From Phycisphaerae bacterium (GTDB lineage: Bacteria > Planctomycetota > Phycisphaerae > UBA1845), in the NCBI GenBank assembly GCA_020056715.1, contig JAGVHG010000127.1, forward strand, positions 1-60,693: a DNA stretch of 60,693 bases, in the 5' to 3' direction. Of the stretch, positions 8,493 to 17,336 are shown one piece after another. The first letter of the stretch is position 1. Every line of letters begins with the position of its first letter. The translations under genes were made by a program, and so were the position numbers. Below the pieces are notes generated by a model. That model had not been told where the DNA came from, made no database searches, and saw only the letters and a program-made list of their open reading frames with translations.

Positions 8493-8990
8493 CTACGCCT
8501 TCACCCATGCCTCGTAGGCCGATGGGTCGAACATCACCCAACGCACAAGCGCGGGAGTCGAATGGGCAAAGAGATAGTCACGAACCGTGGCCAACGAAAC
8601 TCGCGCCGCTTCGGCCAGGGGGTAGCTATAGACCCCGCAACTGATGGCCGGGAAGGCGACGGTCTTGCACTCATGTTTCTCGGCCAGTTCCAAGGATGAG
8701 CGGTAGCAAGAGGCGAGTAGATCGGCCTCGCCCGCGCCGCCGCCGCGCCAGACCGGACCGACGGTGTGGATCACGTATCTGGCGGGCAAGCGATATCCGG
8801 CCGTGATCTTTGCCTGTCCCGTCGCACAACCGCCCAGGGTCCGACATTCGTCCAGGAGCTGCGGACCGGCGGCCTGATGGATCGCCCCGTCCACCCCCCC
8901 GCCGCCCAGCAGCGAGGTATTGGCGGCGTTGACGATGGCATCAACGTCTTGCTTGGTGATGTCCCCCTGAACGATCTCGATCCGATTCAT
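8493..8990 (-). CDS. Macro domain protein, probable O-acetyl-ADP-ribose deacetylase
   Basis: This 165-residue protein is a complete macro domain: [39 protein letters not shown] at the N-terminus, the [24 protein letters not shown] block, and [20 protein letters not shown]. The Asn pair (NAAN) and [10 protein letters not shown] loop are those used by the MacroD/YmdB branch to bind ADP-ribose and remove acetyl or ADP-ribosyl groups. It is cytoplasmic. It lies just downstream of the LPS-type kinase gene on the same strand, 4 bases apart, and the two may be co-transcribed, but a shared pathway is not evident. Confidence 0.92.
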   Translation of the reverse strand: MNRIEIVQGDITKQDVDAIVNAANTSLLGGGGVDGAIHQAAGPQLLDECRTLGGCATGQAKITAGYRLPARYVIHTVGPVWRGGGAGEADLLASCYRSSLELAEKHECKTVAFPAISCGVYSYPLAEAARVSLATVRDYLFAHSTPALVRWVMFDPSAYEAWVKA

Positions 8991-8994
8991 GGGT

Positions 8995-10326
8995 TCACGA
9001 TTTCGAACTGCTCACCGCTCGGACAAGGAAGGTCTCGTCGATCAAACCCACCGTGCTACGATGCTCAAGACACGCCAGGATGAGTTCATTCGCTATGTCC
9101 CGATGTCGAAGTCGATGCGACCGGACGAACTCCCTGCGCTGCGGCGATCCGTTGAGCGACCACAACATTTGCGCTCGCATCCCGATGGGTCCGGCTCGTT
9201 CGACGTAAACGCCATGGACTGCAAACGTGTCGTCGTTGCGTTGCCGGCTGGTGCGAGAATCCATTCTCGCACCAGTTGTAAAAACCGCCTGTATAAGGTT
9301 ACGCCAGTCGTGTTCCGATCGATCGGGGACGGTAGGTTCCGGGAATGCGTGGCGGCGCTCCAACTGCAGGACGAAGGTGCCTTTCCAGCCATTGCCTAGG
9401 GCGATCGTGGCGAAGTACTTCCCGTTGCGGTGGATTCGCCGATCGCGCTGCCGGGCGAGCGCTGCGGCGTGAGTCGCCCGCGCCCGGGCGATCGAAGAAA
9501 GCAGCTGGTGCGAGAATCCATTCTCGCACCACACTCGCCGCTCGCCGCTCATATTGAACGAACGACGTAATGAAACATAGTTTTGCAAGAAGCGCCATCG
9601 TTGCAAGCGCGATGCTCGTCGTTGGAAATAATGGTCGAGCTGGGCCAGGGATCGGACGGCCCGCCCGTGGCGGATCGAGGCCGTGTCTTTGAATAGATAA
9701 GCGCCGTGCAAATCGACGTAGCTCGCTTCCCATCCGCCGTCGGCCGTGGGTTGAATGAGGATGTTGCTCGGGTGGGCGTCGCGATGCACGAAGCCCCGGT
9801 TGTGGGCGGAAGCAAACAGTCGGGCGACAGCTTCGATCAAGGATAGAGCGGTTGAGCGGCTGGACGCTCCCTGCTCCCAAGCCTGCGAAAGGGGAATGGC
9901 GTTGGGCAACCCTTCCGACAGCAGGACCGCAGCTCCCCGTCGCCGCCGGTCCACGCCCAACGCCAGACAGCGAACCGCGGGCACGCCGCGCCGCTCAGCG
10001 GCCCGCGATGCCCGCCACTCCCGATGGGCCGCCCCCAGCCCCAGGGCGTAAGCAATACGGCTGAACGGATAACCGCGCTGGGCGTCGAAGACCTTGGCGA
10101 AGATCACTACATTGTTCAGGCTCACCCGCCAGGTTCGGCGATGATGACCCGATTTCACCAGGGTTGCTCGCGGATCGCGGTCCAGCTCGAACCAATTTGG
10201 TGCGGACTGGCCGAGGAGCGCGGCTTGTCGATCTCCGTTCACCACCCAATCCGCCGTTGCGGAGTGCAGACGAACGGGCCGTTCACGGCGTGACGAGGCG
10301 GGGGTTGTCGGTGTGGATGTGGGCAT
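8995..10326 (-). CDS. Kdo/WaaP-type lipopolysaccharide core kinase
   Basis: A 443-residue protein from the ATG at 10326 (an open frame continues to a TTG at 10389). Lys78 in [18 protein letters not shown] (residues 181-190) and VDLHG (Asp205) are the catalytic elements of the Kdo/WaaP kinase family, which phosphorylates sugars of the LPS inner core at the inner membrane. The kinase part ends near residue 260. The C-terminal part is interrupted twice by the same 28-nt palindrome, read as WCENGFSHQ (about 265-273) and GARMDSRTS (about 351-359). Both insertions keep the frame. Between them lies [22 protein letters not shown], which looks like a structured domain. The kinase call is firm; the substrate is inferred. 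Confidence 0.85.
   Translation of the reverse strand: MPTSTPTTPASSRRERPVRLHSATADWVVNGDRQAALLGQSAPNWFELDRDPRATLVKSGHHRRTWRVSLNNVVIFAKVFDAQRGYPFSRIAYALGLGAAHREWRASRAAERRGVPAVRCLALGVDRRRRGAAVLLSEGLPNAIPLSQAWEQGASSRSTALSLIEAVARLFASAHNRGFVHRDAHPSNILIQPTADGGWEASYVDLHGAYLFKDTASIRHGRAVRSLAQLDHYFQRRASRLQRWRFLQNYVSLRRSFNMSGERRVWCENGFSHQLLSSIARARATHAAALARQRDRRIHRNGKYFATIALGNGWKGTFVLQLERRHAFPEPTVPDRSEHDWRNLIQAVFTTGARMDSRTSRQRNDDTFAVHGVYVERAGPIGMRAQMLWSLNGSPQRREFVRSHRLRHRDIANELILACLEHRSTVGLIDETFLVRAVSSSKS
9248..9275. repeat. 28-nt palindromic element inside the LPS-type kinase gene
   Basis: Arms CTGGTGCGAGAAT and ATTCTCGCACCAG are perfect 13-nt inverted repeats around CC. On the minus strand the gene reads it as GARMDSRTS. 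Confidence 0.95.
9505..9532. repeat. 28-nt palindromic element, second copy in the same gene
   Basis: The sequence equals the copy at 9248-9275 except for its last base (C instead of G). The gene reads it in another frame, as WCENGFSHQ. Confidence 0.93.
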
Positions 10327-10483
10327 AGCGGGGCCGCCGCATTCTAACAGGTGGACGGCGAGCGAACCACTGTGGCTTGGTTTCTTCAAGGCGATGTGGA
10401 TTTCGTCGGATTCTGTGAGTGGGTTCCGACGAAGCGTCTTAACGTTGACGCGGCGCGTGTGTTGCGGGTATCCCTATGCGAGC

Positions 10484-12445
10484 ATGAGATTGGGCAAAGG
10501 TGTGAAATCTTGGAGAGTTCTGAACCGACCTACAACGGCCGCCATCCTGCTCATCGCTTCGTTTGTCAGTGAGGGGTGTCAATCCTACCTGATCGACCGG
10601 ACCGATCGCGGCGTGTATCGGTTGATCGAAGACAAGCAAAAGGGGGCGTTGGGTGCGACCTCCAACGCAAACATCGGCCCGGAGTCCGGGGAGACTGGTG
10701 CGAGAATGGATTCTCGCACCAGCAACGAGATGTACAGTTTCACGCCGCACCCGACCGAGCTGACCATCCCGGAGTCATTTCGCAAATCACGGCAGGACCA
10801 TGCGACAAAGACCGCTGTGCCGTCCGAACCCGGAGGGCTAGCGACGGGTCAAGGCCCCGCGCTGGCGCTTGGGGTTCGGATCGGAACCGCTGACGCCCAA
10901 GCGCCGGAAGCGGGCCAAGACCCAACGCTAGCACCTGGGGTTGTGCCGCGACCCGTTGAGGACCAAAACGACACCCCAGCACTGCAATCCAAGAGCATCT
11001 TCACAGAGGAAGAACAAAGTCAGGTCACTGTCTTCGGCCTGAGCGACGCACTCGCTTATTCCATGCGGGGGGCGCGGGAAGTCCAGGATGCCAAGGAAGC
11101 TCTATACATCGCGGCGTTGGACTTAACGCTGGAACGCCATCTATGGACGCCCCAGTTCGTCACCTCCGTCCAGACCGAGTTCGCGGACTACGGTCAGGTC
11201 CGCGACTTCGATCGGGCCATGTCCGTGGTCAGCAACACGGCGGTCACCCAACGCCTTCCCTACGGCGGCGAGGTAACCGCGCGGGTCGTCAACAGCCTCA
11301 TGCGCGACCTGGGTGTGCATACGACCTCGGGTGAGAGCGGCAATTTCATCCTGGAGGCAAACATTCCGCTCTTCCGGGGGGCGGGCAAGGTTGCGTACGA
11401 GTCACGGTATGAAGCGGAACGAGAACTGATCTACGCCGTACGCACCTACGAACGCTTTCGTCGGTCGTTTCTGGTCGATGTGGCGACCGATTACTTCGCG
11501 CTACAGGGCCTCAAGATGGGCATCACCAACACCTATGTCGCTTATCGAAGCCGTCAAATCGACTGGGAAAGGGCGGATTTCAAGAACCAGCTGGGGCAGA
11601 GCAAGGACGTGTTTGACTCCATGCGCGCCCAATCCAGCTTTCGGGATGTGGAGGCGAATCTGGTAAGCGCCAAGGAGCAGTACGCTTTCGCCCTCGATCG
11701 TTTCAAGATCAGGATCGGCATGCCCGTCGAGACTCTGCTGGATGTGCACGATCAGGACGCCGACGAAGACGCCAAAGCGCTGGACGACCTGCTCCCCGAT
11801 GTCGATGTCGTTACCGCCGTGGATGTGGCCGTTCGCCTTCGGCTGGACTTGCTGAACACCGCCGACCAAATCGACGATGCGCGCCGCGGAGTGTTGGTGG
11901 CCAAGAATCGAATCCTGCCCGACCTCAACGCCACCGGCAGTGCAACTCTGGACACCGATCCGGAGCGCCTTAATTCGACCAGCTACAACACAGAGCGAAC
12001 GACATGGCGGGGCGGCGTGGAGTTGCGGATGGACGACCGCAAGGCCGCGCGAAACGCCTACCGGGCATCGCTGATCGCCATGCGCAAGGCGGAGCGCGAC
12101 TTCGAACGGAGCGTGGACACCGTCCGAGCGGACGTCCGCAGCGCGGTTCGCCGGGTCGCCCAGCAGGAGAAATTGCGGGCCATTCAGTTCCTCAATGTAG
12201 AGGAGAACCAACTACGATTGGACGCCGCGCGAGCGCAATACGAACTAGGGAGATTGGGAAACCGGGATGTGGTCGAAGCCGAGAATGATCTTCTGAACGC
12301 CCGGAATAGCCTAGCCCGCGCCGTCAGCGCCTATCGCAACGCCATCCTTGGGTTCCGCCGCGACACGGAAACCCTCCGCGTGACCGACGACGGCCTCTGG
12401 GAGCGGCCGGAGGCCGAACAACCACCCAACCCGACTAGGCCGTAA
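10484..12445 (+). CDS. TolC-family outer membrane efflux lipoprotein
   Basis: From the ATG at 10484 the protein has 653 residues and a lipoprotein signal (TTAAILLIASFVSEGC). An open frame runs upstream to 10313 but that part overlaps the divergent kinase. From about residue 180 the pattern is that of the outer membrane efflux protein family: two long helical repeats with segments like RLRLDLLNTADQIDDARRGVLVAKNRILPDLNATGS and the YELGRLGNRDVVEAENDLLNARNSLARAVSAYRNAILGF tail. It should form the outer-membrane channel for the adaptor and ATPase genes downstream. Residues 65-160, between lipobox and channel, are low-complexity and contain three in-frame repeat insertions. Confidence 0.88.
   Translation: MRLGKGVKSWRVLNRPTTAAILLIASFVSEGCQSYLIDRTDRGVYRLIEDKQKGALGATSNANIGPESGETGARMDSRTSNEMYSFTPHPTELTIPESFRKSRQDHATKTAVPSEPGGLATGQGPALALGVRIGTADAQAPEAGQDPTLAPGVVPRPVEDQNDTPALQSKSIFTEEEQSQVTVFGLSDALAYSMRGAREVQDAKEALYIAALDLTLERHLWTPQFVTSVQTEFADYGQVRDFDRAMSVVSNTAVTQRLPYGGEVTARVVNSLMRDLGVHTTSGESGNFILEANIPLFRGAGKVAYESRYEAERELIYAVRTYERFRRSFLVDVATDYFALQGLKMGITNTYVAYRSRQIDWERADFKNQLGQSKDVFDSMRAQSSFRDVEANLVSAKEQYAFALDRFKIRIGMPVETLLDVHDQDADEDAKALDDLLPDVDVVTAVDVAVRLRLDLLNTADQIDDARRGVLVAKNRILPDLNATGSATLDTDPERLNSTSYNTERTTWRGGVELRMDDRKAARNAYRASLIAMRKAERDFERSVDTVRADVRSAVRRVAQQEKLRAIQFLNVEENQLRLDAARAQYELGRLGNRDVVEAENDLLNARNSLARAVSAYRNAILGFRRDTETLRVTDDGLWERPEAEQPPNPTRP
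10695..10722. repeat. 28-nt palindromic element inside the efflux channel gene
   Basis: Perfect arms CTGGTGCGAGAAT and ATTCTCGCACCAG around GG. The gene reads it as GARMDSRTS, at about residues 71-79. Confidence 0.95.
10845..10942 (+). repeat. In-frame tandem GC-rich modules
   Basis: Two related units of about 32 bases start at 10845 and 10911, 66 bases (22 codons) apart. They are read in the same frame as GQGPALALGVRI and GQDPTLAPGVVP. The first contains the 29-base module that is identical at 333-361. Confidence 0.75.
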
Positions 12446-12495
12446 CCCCCAGGCGTTACAGCCGCGTTGCACACAGTATTCAACGATTAAGGGCT

Positions 12496-12524
12496 TTGTG
12501 TTCTCCGACTGATTGTGCTATAGT
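12496..12524 (+). promoter_or_regulatory. Putative sigma70-type promoter for the adaptor gene
   Basis: A -35-like TTGTGT (12496-12501) and a -10-like TATAGT (12519-12524) are separated by 17 bases, about 50 bases upstream of the ATG at 12573. The start also has an AGGGG ribosome site. Confidence 0.45.
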
Positions 12525-12572
12525 AGAGGTAGTTACGCCCTGGTTTTACAAACCTAGTAGGGGTACCAAAGC

Positions 12573-14327
12573 ATGACCACAACGCTGACTTCCGTTCCCT
12601 CCGTTCCCTCTACCCTTGCCGGTGTTGCAGCGAAACGGGGATCGTTCGCCGCGAATGCCGCCGGTCGTCGCCGCACGATTCAGCTTTCGTTAGTAATGGC
12701 TATTGTCGGTCTGCTCGCCGCGGCGGTTTGGGCGACAACGAGTTGGAAGCGGAGCGCCTCCCAGATCGCCAATATCGACAAGTTCACGGTTGCGCCGCAA
12801 ACCTTTACCGTCGCGTTGAAAGAGAAGGGCGAACTAAAGGCAGCCAACTCCACCGACATCAAGTGTGAAGTCGAAGGGAAATCAACGATCATCACCCTCA
12901 TAGACGAGGGGACGTCGGTCAAGGAAGGCGACCTTCTGGTGGAACTCGCCAGCGACGAGATTGATAACCGCATCCGACAGGAAGAGCTCAAGGAGAGCAA
13001 CGCCATCACCGCGTTCGAGGCGGCCAAAGCGGAACTCGAAATCCAGCTCGACCAAAACTCCAGCAGCATCCGCAAGGCTGTACTGCAGATCGAGTTGAAG
13101 ACGCTGGAACTCGACAAGTATGAGAAGGGCGATTGGGAACAGAAGCTCAAAGACGCCAGGATCGCGATTGACCAGGCCACCATCACTCTCGCACGGAGCG
13201 AGCAGGATTACATCGCCTACAAGGAGTTATACGCCAAGAAGTACACGACGCAGACGGAATACGAAGTAAAGGAGTTCGACTACAAGAAGGCGCAATGGGA
13301 TTTGGAAAAAGCCAACAAGGCGATCGAGGTCCTTGAAACGTACACCCACGTCGCTGAATCGCGGCAAAAGAATTCCGATCTTGAGGAGGCTATCAAGGAA
13401 AGCGCCCGGGTGAAGAAAACCGCCGACGCCGAGGAGGTGAAGAAGGTTCGAACACTCGAAGGCAAGGAAAAAGAACTCGCCTTGACCCAAGACCAACTCG
13501 CCAAGTTCCGCACGCAGAAGGAAAAGTGCAAGATGTACGCCCCAACCCAGGGTTTCGTGGTGTACTACGGCGAGGGCTGGCGGTGGGGAAACTCCGAATC
13601 ACAGATCAAGAAGGGCGCCCAGGTTTATGAGCAGCAGATCCTGATGCAGCTTCCGGACACCTCCAAGATGATGGTTAAGGTAAGGGTACACGAGGCCAAG
13701 ACCGATAAGCTCCGCCTCAACCAGGCGTCGACGGTCACCGTCGAGGGCATTCCGGACACGCAATTCTCGGGGACGGTGACCAAGATCGCCACCCTCGCGG
13801 ATAGTCAAAATAGCTGGCTCAATCCCGACCTCAAGGAATACCAAACCGAGATCACCCTTGATCCCACCGAGGAGACGCTCAAGCCGGGCGTGACCGCCCA
13901 GGTGGAAATCATGGTCGAGACGGTCGAGGGGAAGTTGGCCGTTCCCGTCCAAGCAATTTATACGAAGGGCGGACAACGATATGTCTTTCGCGAGGGCGGG
14001 TCCGCGACTAGCTATGCCGCCGTTCAACTCGGCGCGATCGGAACGGAATGGGCGGAGATTACTTCCGGGCTTTCCGCGGGCGAGAAAATCCGCTTGGCCT
14101 TCTCCGACGACGACAAGCGTGCGATCCCCGACGCCCCCCCGGGGAATCGGGCCAACGCCATGAAAACGGGACACAAACCGGCCACAGCGGACATGACCGC
14201 CCAACCGCCGGTCGTACCTGCGCCCACAGTAGCGACCCCAGGCGCGCCCGCGGGGCAAGCTGGACAGGGGGGCGGGGCCGCTTCGGGCGGTTCTTCGGGG
14301 CAGTCCACGAGCGGCAAGAAGCAGTAG
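12573..14327 (+). CDS. HlyD/MacA-type periplasmic adaptor protein
   Basis: A 584-residue membrane fusion protein. One transmembrane segment lies near residues 36-56 (IQLSLVMAIVGLLAAAVWA). It is followed by a lipoyl-like half (KEKGELKAANSTDIKCEVEGKSTIITLIDEGTSVKEGDLLVEL), a very long alpha-helical hairpin (about 130-300, rich in Glu and Lys), the second lipoyl half (APTQGFVVYYGEG) and beta-barrel segments ending ETVEGKLAVPVQAIYTKGGQRYVFRE. The last 50 residues are Pro/Ala/Gly-rich. It should link an inner-membrane transporter to the TolC-family channel just upstream. The hairpin is long for a MacA type, which may fit a wide envelope. Confidence 0.9.
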   Translation: MTTTLTSVPSVPSTLAGVAAKRGSFAANAAGRRRTIQLSLVMAIVGLLAAAVWATTSWKRSASQIANIDKFTVAPQTFTVALKEKGELKAANSTDIKCEVEGKSTIITLIDEGTSVKEGDLLVELASDEIDNRIRQEELKESNAITAFEAAKAELEIQLDQNSSSIRKAVLQIELKTLELDKYEKGDWEQKLKDARIAIDQATITLARSEQDYIAYKELYAKKYTTQTEYEVKEFDYKKAQWDLEKANKAIEVLETYTHVAESRQKNSDLEEAIKESARVKKTADAEEVKKVRTLEGKEKELALTQDQLAKFRTQKEKCKMYAPTQGFVVYYGEGWRWGNSESQIKKGAQVYEQQILMQLPDTSKMMVKVRVHEAKTDKLRLNQASTVTVEGIPDTQFSGTVTKIATLADSQNSWLNPDLKEYQTEITLDPTEETLKPGVTAQVEIMVETVEGKLAVPVQAIYTKGGQRYVFREGGSATSYAAVQLGAIGTEWAEITSGLSAGEKIRLAFSDDDKRAIPDAPPGNRANAMKTGHKPATADMTAQPPVVPAPTVATPGAPAGQAGQGGGAASGGSSGQSTSGKKQ

Positions 14328-14337
14328 CGTTTTTGCC

Positions 14338-15057
14338 GTGGCCATCGCTTCGATATATGAACTCACCAAAACGTACGCCAAGGTCGGCAGTGCGGTACAC
14401 GTATTGGCCCTCCGCGGAATCAGCATTGAGTTCGGCGAGGGCGAGTCGGTGGCGATCTGCGGCCAGAGCGGTTCGGGCAAGAGCACGCTCATGAATCTTC
14501 TGGGCTGTCTGGATCGGCCTACCTCGGGGAGTTACCTGCTCGGCGGGCTGGACGTCTCGCAACTGAATGACGACGAACTGTCGGACATTCGTGGCCGGCG
14601 AATCGGCTTCGTATTCCAAAATTTCAACCTGATCCCGCAGCTTACGGTGTTGGAGAATTTGGAAGTGCCGTTGTTCTACCAGGGCTGCCCGGCACGGGTC
14701 CGTCGGGACAAGGCCGTGGAACTGGCGGAGTTGGTCGGACTCGGTGACCGCGGGCACCATCGACCGACCGAGCTTTCCGGCGGACAGCAGCAACGGGCGG
14801 CGATCGCCCGGTCGCTCATTAACGATCCGTTGATCCTGCTGGCCGATGAGCCGACGGGTAACCTGGATACCGCGACCGGCGAGACCATTCTGGGCATCTT
14901 CGATAAGCTCCGCGAGCAGGGGAAAACGATCCTCATCGTGACTCACGAGCCGGATGTCGCCGCCCGATGCGACCGGATGATCACCTTGCGCGACGGAGTG
15001 GTCATCGACGACGTACGCAACGGTCTAGCCTCCAAAGAACGGAGTACCGTGGCATGA
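14338..15057 (+). CDS. ABC transporter ATPase, MacB/LolD type
   Basis: A 239-residue ATPase with a GTG start 10 bases after the adaptor stop. It has Walker A GQSGSGKST (42-50), signature LSGGQQQR, Walker B ILLADEPTGNLD and the H-loop ILIVTHEPD. The PTGNLDT ending and the N-terminal YAKVGSAVHVLALRGI pattern place it with the MacB, LolD and FtsE group, which works with FtsX-like permeases in export or lipoprotein release. No permease is encoded in this window. The stop overlaps the start of the next small gene (ATGA). Confidence 0.93.
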   Translation: MAIASIYELTKTYAKVGSAVHVLALRGISIEFGEGESVAICGQSGSGKSTLMNLLGCLDRPTSGSYLLGGLDVSQLNDDELSDIRGRRIGFVFQNFNLIPQLTVLENLEVPLFYQGCPARVRRDKAVELAELVGLGDRGHHRPTELSGGQQQRAAIARSLINDPLILLADEPTGNLDTATGETILGIFDKLREQGKTILIVTHEPDVAARCDRMITLRDGVVIDDVRNGLASKERSTVA

Positions 15058-15287
15058 GTTTTGAAGAACGCGGCGAGACGGTGATCGGGGCGCACTCGCT
15101 GGAAGAACTCAAGCTAGTCTATCGTGTACTGCACCGCCACCTCACCGAGCACACTGAGCTGATGGATACGCACTTCCTGATCGAGCTGCAGAACTTCCTC
15201 CATGCCCAGGCATCGGCCGACGGTGTGGATACAGCCAACCACAGTGCATGGGACGCCTGGCTGGGCAACACCGACGCCGAACAATGA
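15054..15287 (+). CDS. Small unknown protein coupled to the ABC ATPase
   Basis: A 77-residue protein whose ATG overlaps the ATPase stop as ATGA, so translation is probably coupled. The sequence (SFEERGETVIGAHSLEELKLVYRVLHRHLTEHTELMDTHFLIELQNFLHAQASADGV) is predicted helical and acidic, without a signal or membrane segment. I do not recognise the family. Its position suggests a role with the efflux system, perhaps as a cytoplasmic accessory to the ATPase; that is inference only. Confidence 0.7.
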   Translation: MSFEERGETVIGAHSLEELKLVYRVLHRHLTEHTELMDTHFLIELQNFLHAQASADGVDTANHSAWDAWLGNTDAEQ

Positions 15288-15297
15288 GCAGTCGCCC

Positions 15298-15504
15298 TCC
15301 GCCGAAGGCGGACTCAAGGGCGTTGGTGCTGTCCTGCGACCGCCGACTCCGCCGCCGAAGGACGATCGACCCCATGTAGGGCGGACAGTGCCCAACACTT
15401 ACACCTTGGTGGGTGGCCCACCTCCTGTGGAGGTGGGGGACACGATGATCGTGGGCATGTTGCTGAGCCTAAATCATCGACTTCACCAGGTCCAAAGGAC
15501 CTGG
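15298..15504. repeat. Three short hairpins in the gap after the efflux operon
   Basis: TCCGCC-GAA-GGCGGA (15298-15312), CCCACCTCC-TGT-GGAGGTGGG (15417-15437) and CCAGGTCC-AAA-GGACCTGG (15486-15504) are perfect inverted repeats with 3-base loops. The region 15288-15565 holds no gene I can support. Confidence 0.75.
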
Positions 15505-15565
15505 GCCACACGACGACGGCCTACGATGGTTGATTAAGGACATTTACATGCAGAAGTAAAGGACG

Positions 15566-17248
15566 TCAGGCCAGTTCGGTGTGGACGGTGACGCGGAGGG
15601 CTTCTTCGAGGGTGGTGAGTCCTTCGCGGACTTTGGCCATGGCGTCGTCGCGGAGGGTGATGGCGCCGTGCTCGGCGGCGTAATGGTGCATGGTTTCGGT
15701 GGTGGCCTTTTCGGTGACCAGGGTCGCTAAGCCGACGTCAAAGGGCACGAACTCGTACACACCCACACGATCGTAATAGCCGCTCCGCAGGCAACGGGAG
15801 CAACCCGCTCCGCGGAAAATCTGCACGCCGGTTCGATCGCGGGGAATGCCCATGATGCGGCATTCGGCTTCTCCGGGTTCGTAGGCCCGTTTGCAGTTAG
15901 TGCAAATCTTACGCACGAGTCGCTGGGCCATCACTCCGATTATGGCGCTGGCGACAAGGTATGGTTCACAGCCCATGTCGAGCAATCGTGTCACCGCGCC
16001 GACGGCGGAGTTGGTGTGCAACGTGGCGAAGACAAGGTGGCCCGTGAGCGACGCCTCCAAGGCGAGGTGAGCGGTCTCTTCGTCGCGAATTTCGCCGACC
16101 ATAATAACATCGGGGTTATGACGCAGGATGCTGCGCAGGGCGAGGGCGAAGGAGACGCCGAATTCCGTGTCCACGGCCACCTGATTGACGCCCGCGATGT
16201 GGTACTCGACGGGGTCTTCGATGGTGATGATGTGCCGATCGACGGTGTTGATGCGTTGCAAGGCCACATAAAGGGTCGTCGTTTTTCCGCTGCCGGTGGG
16301 TCCGGTGAGGAGGATGATCCCGTAGGGCCGATGGATGAGCCGCTCGAACGCTTGGCGCATTTCGATGCCCATTCCCAGCGTTTCAAGGGTGAGCCGCGTT
16401 CGATCCTGGGAAAGCAAACGGAGGGTAACGCGTTCGCCGCGGGCGGTGGGGATGACCGCGACGCGGATGTCGATATCCTGATCGAAGCTGCGGCGGGTGA
16501 AGCGCCCGTCCTGGGGCTTACGGCGCTCGGTGATGTCGAGCTTGGCAAGGACCTTAATGCGCGAGGTCATGGCCGGGGCAGCGTCGAGGGGATAGGCGCG
16601 GGACTCGATCATCCGGCCATCAATACGCAATCGGATGCGAAGGCGGTCCTCCTCGCATTCGATGTGAATGTCGCTGGCGCGGCGGTCGACGGCTTCATCA
16701 ACGATGCTGTCGAACTGCTCGACGATGTTCAGGCCGGTGGCGGACGCCGTCGCAACGGCCGTCGCCATGGGGGTGACGCTCGTCAGACGAGCGCCTTGGG
16801 CGCGGGCCGTCCCATAGACGTCGTTGATGACCTCGATAATCTGATACCGGGGACTGACCACGAATTGTATCGGCCGCTCGAAACGCGATTGCAGGGCGGC
16901 GCGGACGGAAGGGTCGATTGGATCGGCGACCACGGCGATAAGCTCGCCGGAGACTTCGCCGAAAATCAGGCAGTTCTTTCGCCGGGCGACGTTTTCGGGA
17001 ACGGTGAGGACCCAGGCGGAGGTCGGCGGGCGGCGTGTGAGATCGAGGAAGCGCAGACCGCTGCTGTCGGCGTAGGCCTGGGCGATGCCGGCCTCGCTGA
17101 TGAGATCGTTGAGCTGTAAGACCTCGACGAGCGGCAGGCCGATGATTTCGGACTCGCGGCGCATCGACGCCAGACCGGCGGAGGTGAGCGTCCCCTCGGC
17201 GAGGAGCTTGCAAACAATGGGATGTTCAGCCGTGGCCGCGGCGATCAT
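15566..17248 (-). CDS. Type II secretion / type IV pilus assembly ATPase, GspE/PilB family
   Basis: From the ATG at 17248 the protein has 560 residues; an open frame runs on to 17362 but reads through a repeat. The N-terminal third is an MshEN/GspE-N domain (LLAEGTLTSAGLASMRRESEIIGLPLVEVLQLNDLISE). The ATPase part has Walker A GPTGSGKTTTLY (about 316-327), the Asp-box VIMVGEIRDEETAHLALEA and a His-box LVFATLHTNSA. A four-cysteine zinc site (CTNC...CSRC) follows. It drives pilus or pseudopilus assembly at the inner membrane. Its partners (GspF/PilC, pilins) are not in this window. Confidence 0.93.
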   Translation of the reverse strand: MIAAATAEHPIVCKLLAEGTLTSAGLASMRRESEIIGLPLVEVLQLNDLISEAGIAQAYADSSGLRFLDLTRRPPTSAWVLTVPENVARRKNCLIFGEVSGELIAVVADPIDPSVRAALQSRFERPIQFVVSPRYQIIEVINDVYGTARAQGARLTSVTPMATAVATASATGLNIVEQFDSIVDEAVDRRASDIHIECEEDRLRIRLRIDGRMIESRAYPLDAAPAMTSRIKVLAKLDITERRKPQDGRFTRRSFDQDIDIRVAVIPTARGERVTLRLLSQDRTRLTLETLGMGIEMRQAFERLIHRPYGIILLTGPTGSGKTTTLYVALQRINTVDRHIITIEDPVEYHIAGVNQVAVDTEFGVSFALALRSILRHNPDVIMVGEIRDEETAHLALEASLTGHLVFATLHTNSAVGAVTRLLDMGCEPYLVASAIIGVMAQRLVRKICTNCKRAYEPGEAECRIMGIPRDRTGVQIFRGAGCSRCLRSGYYDRVGVYEFVPFDVGLATLVTEKATTETMHHYAAEHGAITLRDDAMAKVREGLTTLEEALRVTVHTELA

Positions 17249-17301
17249 GGCGGTATGGTGACGGCGACGGGACGTACAGGCAAGTCTGGGCGAAAGAAGT
17301 G

Positions 17302-17336
17302 CCCTCACCCCGACCCTCTCCCGGAGGGAGAGGGGG
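17302..17336. repeat. CCCTCACCCC...GGGAGAGGG hairpin repeat
   Basis: CCCTCTCCC and GGGAGAGGG flank GGA, preceded by CCCTCACCCCGA. It abuts the purQ stop and lies about 54 bases upstream of the GspE start. Related copies are at 21151-21183, 27287-27327 and 43167-43192. Confidence 0.85.

Noticed and set aside
12441-12460. GTAAC/GTTAC hairpin after the efflux channel gene as a terminator
   Set aside because: The stem is only five bases, the loop is long, and no T-run follows.
15202-15537. A 111-codon frame after the efflux operon
   Set aside because: It reads through three hairpins and resembles no protein; the small gene coupled to the ATPase explains its first part in another frame.
16016-17119. 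A 367-codon plus-strand frame opposite the GspE/PilB gene
   Set aside because: It is a GC-driven shadow; the minus strand has complete ATPase motifs.
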